A stretch of DNA of 64,000 nt from Aplectana chamaeleonis (Eukaryota > Nematoda > Chromadorea > Rhabditida > Cosmocercidae): NCBI GenBank assembly GCA_029168955.1, contig JAPDOI010000952.1, positions 184,009 through 248,008 on the forward strand. Direction: 5' to 3'. The notes beneath the pieces were generated by a model, which made no database searches, was not told the DNA's origin, and saw only the letters and a program-made list of their open reading frames with translations. How positions within the stretch are numbered: position 1 is the stretch's first letter; the number at the start of each line of letters is the position of its first letter. Of the stretch, positions 56,410 through 64,000 are shown one piece after another. The position numbers and the translations under genes are program-made.

Positions 56410-58082
56410 TTCCGTCGAACTCTTTTCTCTTTGAATCAACCTACATTTGACTGTTTCTGTTGGTGGCTCTCCCTAGAGTCATCCACCTGATTTGTTTTCC
56501 TTGTGATCCTACACATAACATATTTCACAAAGTTTTGTCGTAATAGATTTAAGAGTGTAACTCTCTCATAAAAAGGATGGCATTGAGCTTTTTAGATGAG
56601 ATTAACGAAGAAACTCCAATTGTTTTCGTTTTTCGTTTTTAAGTATTCTTATACACGGTTTTTTTCGAAGCACCTTACCGTGCATGTTAATAAATAAATA
56701 AATAAACATGTGGAATCCCTGATACTAAATGAGTGAAGCAAAAAACATGCACCTCTAGCGAAATAATCGCCCATGAAATGCGTAATTCCATTCCGATTTC
56801 CTGCTCTTTTGCGATACCCAAGCTAACCACGTATCCCTTGTAATTTTTAATAACTCAGCTTTAGAAAAACATTTGAAACATAATAACATTATATTATATA
56901 AATAGTGTTCCGCATCAAGTCTGTGTAGCTGGAGATACCCGCCCGTATTGCAAAGGGTTGTGCTGCAATGTTCGACGTCTTGGTCCGGAAACTGGAAATA
57001 TTACTCATATAGATTTCTGCTGTTAAGAATATTGCCGGACCTGCATACACGGTGGAAGCTTGTCTCCTTGACTTTATAGGGGCAAATTCTTGAATAACCA
57101 TTCCTCAGAGTAAGACCCTGGAATTCTGTGGCAGGATACTGCGCGAAAAGTGGATAAGGCCAATTTACCTTTCAGCTCTACCCCCTCCCAGAAGCGTAAA
57201 TTTGTCAAATTTTTATGGCGTTTTTTCTGAACCCTCCCCCGTCCTCAACACCCACCTCCCACCCCTATGGAGCGTGACCCGCTTTTCGCTGCTTTCTTTG
57301 ACCGTATCCCCTCCAGCATCTGCCAGAATAGTGTCTCACACCTGAAAATTTAAAACAAGATTTATCGCAAACACTATACCCCATCACCATGTGGAGGAAA
57401 AATTTTTATTGGTCGACTTTTTTTTTTACACATGATGCCCTCCCGGATCATAAAGTGCACCGGCGCAGAGAGAGGTTGGAACTAGTCTTATAAATGGACT
57501 GTATGGTCTTCTAGTGGAAATTAGTGCAAGCGAATCGACACACGGCGGCGTGACCGCTGGGGCGGGCATTGCGGCCTTCGCGACAACCGAGCAGGCAAAT
57601 ATTTCGATCGCGCGCTACGATCTACCTCCGCAACCCCTTCTTCCACTCACTAGGCTGAATTGAACACAGGGGCACTACTACCTCCGGGAAACCAGGTGGG
57701 TATTATCAATTAGAAAAGAAACCCGTTTCAGCGTTCCATGCGTAAGAGGCGAGGTTCGGTCGGGCTTTGACTTTTTCGGAAAGGAATTTCAGCTAAGATA
57801 GATCGAGCTGTACTATATGAACTCCTCATCTAGGACTTTCTTGAGAAATGACCCGTTACTTTTATAGAAATAGCCTCTATGTGAACGATTACAGAATTGA
57901 AAGCATGGCGATCCGACGAAAAAACCGCTATTTCCATAATAGTGTTTCGACGTCACCCACGGTATTCACGACACTCACTGAGAGGGTAACGTGAAGAAAG
58001 GGTGGACGGGTGCCAAAAACATGGCTACGTGAATACTTGAGCCTACTTTGAGACCGAAATAGCGCAGAGAAGACCTCTCTCC
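56410..58082. other. unassigned intergenic DNA with (AAAT)n
   Basis: A TAAATAAATAAATAAA run lies at 56690-56706. GC-rich unrecognised sequence is at 57530-57640. No gene is supportable. Confidence 0.4.
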
Positions 58083-58579
58083 TAAAGGCAGTGTTCACGA
58101 TAGAAATCGTTTTTTCTGTATTTCCGCCTATCTTGAAAACGGCCCCATGCTGATTCCAATGATATCTCTGAAATTGCACAATACCTTCAGGGAACGGAGT
58201 TATGGTCCCTCAACAATTGAGCTAAGGAAACATGGTGGACGAGTTGTCAGAGGCTTGTACCTTCCGTCTTTTGCAGCCGATGTATGCGAGCTGACCTCAG
58301 TAAAGAGAGAAGTTGGGAATAAAGGGAAGAACGGGGGTATTGATCGGAAACCATCGCGCATCTCACAATCTCGAGCATTCATTTGTTCACGTCGGTGGGC
58401 GTGGAAAGTGCATCTGGGGGTGACGAGCTGATGGGTGTCTAACTTTGGGGCCGTTGGGGACCGTTCCGAACTCTTTTTTTCTCAGATTTTTCAACGTTAG
58501 GGTTCCGCCTTAGGCCCCGCAGCTGCCGATCTCCATCAAAAATCAGGACATGTGGTTTCTATCGTGGACACCGCCTTTG
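58083..58579. mobile_element. TA-flanked MITE, A ends with B-type interior
   Basis: TA-AAGGCAGTGTTCACGATAG to CTATCGTGGACACCGCCTT-TG (right TA mutated). The interior shares TTTCCGCCTATCTTGAAAAC, CATGGTGGACGAGTT and CCGATGTATGCGA with 25169-25644, so A and B ends occur on related interiors. Confidence 0.75.
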
Positions 58580-60852
58580 AATTCGCACGTTTCTTGGGAC
58601 AACCTGTAGCCTGTGCCCCCAATTCAGTAGTGGAAATCTCGGAAGTCGAAATCAGGGCCGGACCTCTGCTTTTGGACACATATGTCGGTAGACATACAAA
58701 AAAACAGCGGCCGGAAAACGGAAGTAAGGGAAATTGAAGAGTTGAAGGAAACACATCATCAGGATATCTGGCAATCGAATAGAGCGTAACAGAATCTAGC
58801 CGGGCCGGCTTGATACTGAGCAGCAGCTATGTAAGTGTTAAACTTAAACTTGTACTCAAATCTGAATTATAGCCGAGAAACGAAAGGTGTGGAATGCCGG
58901 TCGAATTACGCTGGCTGGTCCACTCTGAGGGAAGTGGAGTATAGTTGAGTAAGATGCTGCTACGAAAGCCCCTCTGGGTTCAGTTATTGAAGTGAGGCAA
59001 TGCTGCGCAGGCTAAATACAAACGAAATGAAATCGCGTATCCCTAAACATAGAATGAGTTCAAGAGGAGTGAAATACTTTGTTAAGGTGCAAAAGGGTGC
59101 CATCCTCTGTTCTGAGAATTCCTTATCAAGAACGAAGACGAAAGTGGCTGATCCAAACTCGTAACCGACGGATCAGTAGGTATGGCATTTGCATGCAGGA
59201 GAGACGAAGGAGTTATTTGAATGGGAGATTTCCGTGTAAAGGGTGTTGCTTTTTTTCTGAATAGGCTAATCCTCACCTCGCATCGCGAATTTGTATGATT
59301 TCTCACATCTCTGTTTACACCACGTCTTGGAGCGAAGAAATGTTTTCAGGCACATGCTAAATTGTTCCACTTTGTTTTTGTTGGAGCTTTTGTTGTAGAG
59401 AACAGTGATGATGGGCTCAGCGGAAGTTTCTGGTTCCAAGAAAAGACTAGAAATTAAGTGGAGCCGTTGTAATAGCTTCCTCCAAAAATCACCACAAAGC
59501 ATGGGAGGTTGCTCCTTCAGGAAAAACAATTACACGAATTTCTTGAAATTCCCTGACGCCACTGCTTGAAACATAACACTTAAAGGCAGTGTTCAAGCGA
59601 AAAGAACTATATGAGTTTTTTTGTGAAAACAGAGTGTTGGTATGCTCGTACGAGTGATAGAAGAAAACGGCGGAAAAAACACCCCCAAAACAGCCAAAGG
59701 AAGGCTTCCAACCTTTGTAGCGGAATTCAAAGGTAGAAATTGGTTCCAAACCGTTTCAGTTAACGTTTTAGAGAAGAGAGCCACCAAAGGTTGCATTTTT
59801 TTTGAGAAACTCAACAAAAAGTCACCTCGAGCACTTGGAATAGGAAAACATGCAAGAAAGAAGAACAAAAAGAGTAAAAGGTAAAAAATCCCACCTGAAA
59901 GTGTGCGCTTTCTGATGAAGAGACGGACAACTCGTCCTTTCACATCAGCTTAAAATTAATTTAAGTGTGAAATTCCTTTTGCCTTACATTCTGTAGTATT
60001 CAGTAACTGTCCGAATTTCGAAAAATTAGCGCCGATGGCGACGTTGTTTCGCAGTCGGAAATCCTCCATTGCGCATCACGGTATTGATTAGCATATCGCG
60101 GTGCGGGACTCATTGCCAATTCCGCCATCAAAGACGTCCGCAGCGCCACAAGATTACCAGGTCTGAATGGGGGCGGAGCGGGATAAGCATGGCAGCAGTG
60201 CTTTTTTTTTTTTTTTCCCACCACGCCACACGCGAACTAATGGATAACCACTGCAGCGAGATAAAGGTGTTTAGCGTGGGAACTGCAGAGAACCTGGCTG
60301 GAAATTCACAATTAACCTAGCTTCGACCAATCCAGCCACCGCTTTTTTAAATTCTGCTACAGAACGCGGTTCACGTTTTTTTCTCATATTCTGTCCAATT
60401 TTGCCTATTTTCACAGAAAACATAAAACAGATAATTCCTCACACCCCTGATTGCAGCAATGGTGCTACACAACCTCTGCCTATTTCAGACCAGAAGTTAC
60501 CCAAGATTTTACAATTCGTGTAGATAAATATAATAACGGGAAATAAAACCTGAACGGCTTAGTTCCGAATTCTCTTTTTGTATTTCCTGCATGGGCCATG
60601 GGTCCTTTTACTATGAAAACCCCTAGAGAAGCTCATTTCTACATCACCAAACTTTTGCAGCTGTAAATTATAAATTATAAAATGAATTATAGACTTTTTG
60701 GGTCCTTTCTCCTTGCTCGCCATCAAAATTCCACCGTGTACAATCAGAAAGGCGCCTTGGGTAGTACGTCGGCGCACAATAGGGGTTGCAACACACGGCA
60801 AACATCGGATACAACTCCCTTGTTGTGCTGACTAAGCTAACCACCTGCAGCG
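58580..60852. other. unassigned DNA with an A-type MITE end and poly-T
   Basis: AAAGGCAGTGTTCAAGCG at about 59581-59600 is an A-type end with no partner found. Overlapping frames at 59593-59943 (minus, hydrophobic start) and 59642-59884 (plus, basic C terminus) compete and neither is recognised. A 17-18-bp T run lies at about 60201-60218. A hAT-like CACACCCCTG is at about 60442. No gene is called. Confidence 0.35.
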
Positions 60853-62498
60853 TACAGTGCGTTCAGAAAGTATAGGGACACCCCGAAAATCAAGGTTTTC
60901 AAAAAGCATGTTATTGTTGGCTATCAATACTGTTCATAAATGAATTCAACAAGGTGAAAACCCTCTATTGGTTATTTCTATAACAGCTGAGCAATTTTGC
61001 AAGATTTTTTTTCAAATTTCAGATTTTTTCGCCGTTCAGAAAGTATAGGGACACAGCACAAAAACAAAAATTTTTGAACAAAGCAAGACTTAAACATACA
61101 ATCTAAAATGAAATAGCTGCACCACCATTAGCAGTGAACTCAAGAATTCTCTTTGGCATAGAATTGATCAAATTGGCGATGACGTTTTCATCCAGATTGG
61201 CCCACGCTTCGAGGATATTAGCGACGCTTCAGCTCATCTACCGTTCTGTACTCAAGCTTATTGTTGGCATATACCTGGCGCACAAGTATGACCCTGAGAT
61301 ATTCTCCATCGGGTTACAATCTGGGACTACTACGCGGGCCATTCCAACAAACGGATTCGATGATGTAGAAACCAGGTTTTTGTAGACCTGGACACATGTA
61401 CCGCACCGCGTTTTCTTGCTGGAAAGTGAAACGCTGACGTCGTGTTAAGGACAAAAATGGCAGTAGATGTGTGCGAAGAGTTTCTTGATCCGGAGTTCAT
61501 GCCGACAAGAAGTGAAGGCCAATTCCAAACACTACCTTCGCTACTGAGTGCTCCCCAACACATCAGCGAGCCACCGCCGAAATTCCGTCTGCTGAAAATC
61601 AATGGATCCTTGCGCAGATCACGCCAGTAGCAGATCGAGCTTTCCATCCGGTCCGTCAGAGATCAAATTTCTTCTCGTCGGAAAAGATGACCTGAAATTT
61701 TTTTTGGCGTCATTTCTCGATTTTTCCGGTTTTTGCGAGACTGCCTTGTACCTTTTGCCCAATCAGTTGCCCATGTTCTTCTTTGCAACCAAGTCGAGAG
61801 CCTCTTCATGGTTTGCAGATAACGACGGGGCCTTCTTCATCACTTGTCCGGACAAATGTTTTGATCGCCATTTATGGTGTTCCAGACTGTCGCTTTCAAA
61901 ACACTGAGCAATAATTCAGGAGACTCAATCGGGTTCAGCGACGGTGAAAAATACTGTTGGAGCAGAGCCGAATAATTCTTGCCTCCCGCGAATCTTGATT
62001 GCTGATCTTCTTCGGCCGTCCAGTACGTTTTGCAGTACCGTAGGAATCTGGATCTCGCAGGACCTGGTTGATACAGTTGACAGATCTTCCGATCTGGGTA
62101 GCGATTCGACGTTGGCTCAACCCGGCAACTTGCTAGAAGCGCACGAATTTGAGCTTGTTCAGCAGCAGTTAGAGCAGTACCACGAGCCATTTTAGGAATA
62201 AAGATATCACATGTACTCATCTTGAGTTTATGCTAGCGAACTTGTGGCGGGAAATTTTGTTTTTGGATTAAAAAATCTGAATTTTCGAAAGATGTCCCTA
62301 CCCTTTCTTAATCGGCGAAAAATTCTAAAAAGTTGAGATAAAAATCTTACAAAATTTCACAATTGTTATATAAATAATCAAACATAGGTTTTTCTATGAT
62401 GCTGAATTCATTGATGAACAGTATTGATCACCAAACACAAAGTTTTATTGGAAACCTCGATTTTCGGGGGTGCCCTATACCTTCTGGAACGCACTGTA
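60853..62498 (-). mobile_element. Tc3-like transposon, decayed
   Basis: TA at 60853-60854 and 62497-62498. Ends CAGTGCGTTCAGAAAGTATA...GGGACACCCC (60855) and the complement of CAGTGCGTTCCAGAAGGTAT...AGGGCACCCCC (to 62496). A second copy of the end motif lies about 175 bp in: CGTTCAGAAAGTATAGGGAC near 61031, and inverted GTCCCTACCCTTTCTTAATC near 62296. Length 1642 bp. It carries a broken minus-strand transposase. Confidence 0.85.
61103..62190 (-). pseudogene. Tc3-like transposase, multiple frameshifts
   Basis: Starts at the ATG at 62190 (MARGTALTAAEQAQIRALL), like the N-terminal paired-type DNA-binding region of Tc3. Then, in another frame, come NQVLRDPDSYGTAKRTGRPK, FSDEKKF (catalytic Asp, near 61672), CYWRDLRKDPLIFSRRNFGG, HVSRSTKTWF and PDCNPMENISG (region of the last catalytic residue). 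The last frame ends ...NSMPKRILEFTANGGA before TAG at 61103-61105. At least four frame changes plus internal stops make it non-functional. Confidence 0.85.
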
Positions 62499-63164
62499 TA
62501 GTCCGCAATCCAATTTTTCGTTTACCCCTCCCATAGGCTGAAATAGGTAAATGGATGTTACCATTATGAATCTAACCGATTGAGTCGGATGTCCACACCT
62601 TCAATTTGTTGAATGTTTGAAAAACCGAAAATTTTCCATTTGTGAATGTATGTATCTCAATTACCTATGACCTCAGTACATCATGGCGAAGAGTGATTCA
62701 GCGGTTCTGCGAAGCTACACGGCTCCTTACTGCTCACGTTGAGCCGCTGCGGCCGGCTGTTGCGAGGTCGACGTCTTTTCCTGTTACTAAGCCTCATCGT
62801 ATCATTATCCGATCCCGACACTTACAAAGAAACCCTCTCGCGGTCGTTTTTGGTCCTCTCTCATCGACTCACTCGCTTCAAAAATACGATATTTCTGCTG
62901 CTTTTCTTAGCTCGGGCAACAATATTCACAGCAAAATCAGTTTTTCTCGAGTTTATTTTGTTAAGGTAAAAATACTACATTTTCTCTGTTTCCATTTTCG
63001 GTCAGAAAATTTTATCTTGCTTTGGATTTCCGTGGTTTAGTGAAATAATCAGTAATTTTACAAACCTGAGTTTCATAAAAGATTCCCGTGAAAGTTTATT
63101 TTTCACGACGAACGTCATTTGAAGATTAGAGTCGGCTAGGATTGCACTGATATTTTGAGTTCCC
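62499..63164. other. unassigned DNA; possible short exons
   Basis: Plus-strand frames at 62642-63040 overlap. The one from about 62739 has a hydrophobic helix-rich product and ends at TTAAG-GTAAAAAT (near 62965), a plausible donor followed 46 nt later by TTCGGTCAG. The evidence is too thin to call a gene. Confidence 0.25.
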
Positions 63165-63240
63165 GATCGAAGGTTGGTGCAAGTTCGGTGCACGTATGTT
63201 ATAACATACGGCACCGAATTTGCACTGCTCAACCTCCAAT
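63165..63240. repeat. palindromic dispersed motif, copy of 35855-35930
   Basis: GGTGCAAGTTCGGTGCACGT-ATGTTATAACAT-ACGGCACCGAATTTGCA: imperfect inverted repeat around TTATAA. Confidence 0.6.
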
Positions 63241-63295
63241 GGGGACGCAATATGTTGGCTCGACCGTTATCCAGGTGAAATGCCAAATCTTTTTC

Positions 63296-63565
63296 TCAAC
63301 ATAGACTTGTAGATCGATGAAAAATTCCAGAGTTCCATAATGATTGAAGTATTGCAGCACTGCTTCCATTATTCACAAATGGTCTCGTATCTCTCGCGTA
63401 CAAATATCGTGCAAGGGAACTCATTTTGGTCATAGTGGCAAGCCCAAATAAATTGTTCTTTGCAGAACTCCTGGAACGTAGAATGTGAATATGCCCTCTA
63501 AGCTGCTTAGTATGATACGAAAGAGATTTATAGGCATTTTTCACGCTTTTTGGCAAATTAAGCAT
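63296..63565 (-). CDS. unrecognised ORF
   Basis: 89 codons starting at ATG (MLNLPKSVKNAYKSLSYHT...). Basic, with no known motif. Ordinary composition, no competing long frame, and no splice or homology support. Confidence 0.25.
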   Translation of the reverse strand: MLNLPKSVKNAYKSLSYHTKQLRGHIHILRSRSSAKNNLFGLATMTKMSSLARYLYARDTRPFVNNGSSAAILQSLWNSGIFHRSTSLC

Positions 63566-63599
63566 CCCCTACCTAGTAGGTAGTACCTACCCATCAGAC

Positions 63600-63765
63600 A
63601 ATTCACGGAGTAGAGCCAAAAAATCGGATTCCGCTCAAAACATTCATGTAGGAGCAATTAACGGCGCTGAACACGAATCTGGCATTCGCTTGTCGATATT
63701 TTGCGTCTACTGTTGATTATGGTGATGAGCGTTATGTCATTTAACTGCTCAGCAAGAAAAATCTA
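63600..63765. repeat. family D repeat fragment
   Basis: GGCGCTGAACACGAATCTGG and TTGATTATGGTGATGAGCGT match phrases in other D copies. After it, 63780-64000 has several AGAATTCTCC/TAATCTGC echoes, a low-complexity end with no gene. Confidence 0.5.
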
Positions 63766-64000
63766 CCAGATTTCCTGAAAATTCGAGGACTTTACCGCTT
63801 CTTTCTGGCGGAATTTCTTCCAAAAATATCGGTAATTTTCAAGTACACATAATCTGCCGAAATTCTCTAGTAATCTGCCATTATTCTCTAGTAATCTGCA
63901 GAATTCTCCCGAATTCTGCTGGAAAGCTTTCAATAAATTACCAGAATTCTCCCGTATTACGGGTGGTGACTGTAATCTACTAGAAATTTCCCTCAATACG

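Overview
This window looks like a gene-poor, repeat-saturated interval of a nematode nuclear genome. A strongylid such as a hookworm (Ancylostoma-like) is my best guess. The evidence is a fragmentary SWI/SNF-subunit gene with 49- and 64-nt introns, a DD34D mariner, a Tc3-like transposase relic, Penelope-type GIY-YIG and RTE-type endonuclease debris, hAT-like termini, and many TA-flanked inverted-repeat MITEs. There is no bacterial gene organisation. Most long open frames lie in tandem or inverted repeats and are not genes. I found no rRNA, tRNA or CRISPR array.

Layout. 0-15 kb: intergenic DNA with a possible terminal exon (386-562), TA-flanked MITEs (1592-2057, 3716-4195), foldback elements (2107-2811, 4376-5458, 10164-11230, 14152-15137) and an RTE-like endonuclease relic near 7.25-7.62 kb. 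15.5-18.4 kb: a 59-60-bp satellite whose units each hold two GCGAAGC-type hairpins. 19.4-20.4 kb: a 60-bp tandem array with a 340-codon open frame. 20.58-21.03 kb: three short minus-strand exons of a SMARCC/Swi3/swsn-1-like gene. 22.8-23.8 kb: a 1-kb palindrome with a ~205-bp TA microsatellite in one arm. 25-36 kb: MITEs, including four end-to-end copies sharing single TA junctions (27908-29753), and dispersed foldbacks carrying the motif TTACGGTAG.

36.4-47.9 kb: an 11.5-kb block bounded by a perfect 8-bp direct repeat (GTTCTAGT) and hAT-like ends. It holds an 8.7-kb higher-order satellite (about 66-bp monomers, 264-bp tetramers, 792-bp higher-order unit), a 1285-bp mariner inserted cleanly in that satellite, a 115-bp satellite, and a Penelope-like GIY-YIG fragment with a degenerate hammerhead-like motif. 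48.5-50.7 kb: a second hAT-like element. 52.1-54.5 kb: a ~150-bp satellite followed by about 30 units of 42 bp, most carrying the bZIP/CRE palindrome TGACGTCA. 55.5-56.4 kb and 60.9-62.5 kb: two elements with long Tc3-like inverted repeats, each repeat holding an outer and an inner copy of the terminal motif; the second encodes a decayed Tc3-like transposase. The last 1.5 kb is repeat debris.

Most notable: (i) the TSD-bounded 11.5-kb block carrying a higher-order satellite; (ii) a satellite built from exceptionally stable mini-hairpins, related to the satellite in (i) but in opposite orientation; (iii) a 42-bp-period array of bZIP palindromes; (iv) the chain of MITEs sharing junctions.
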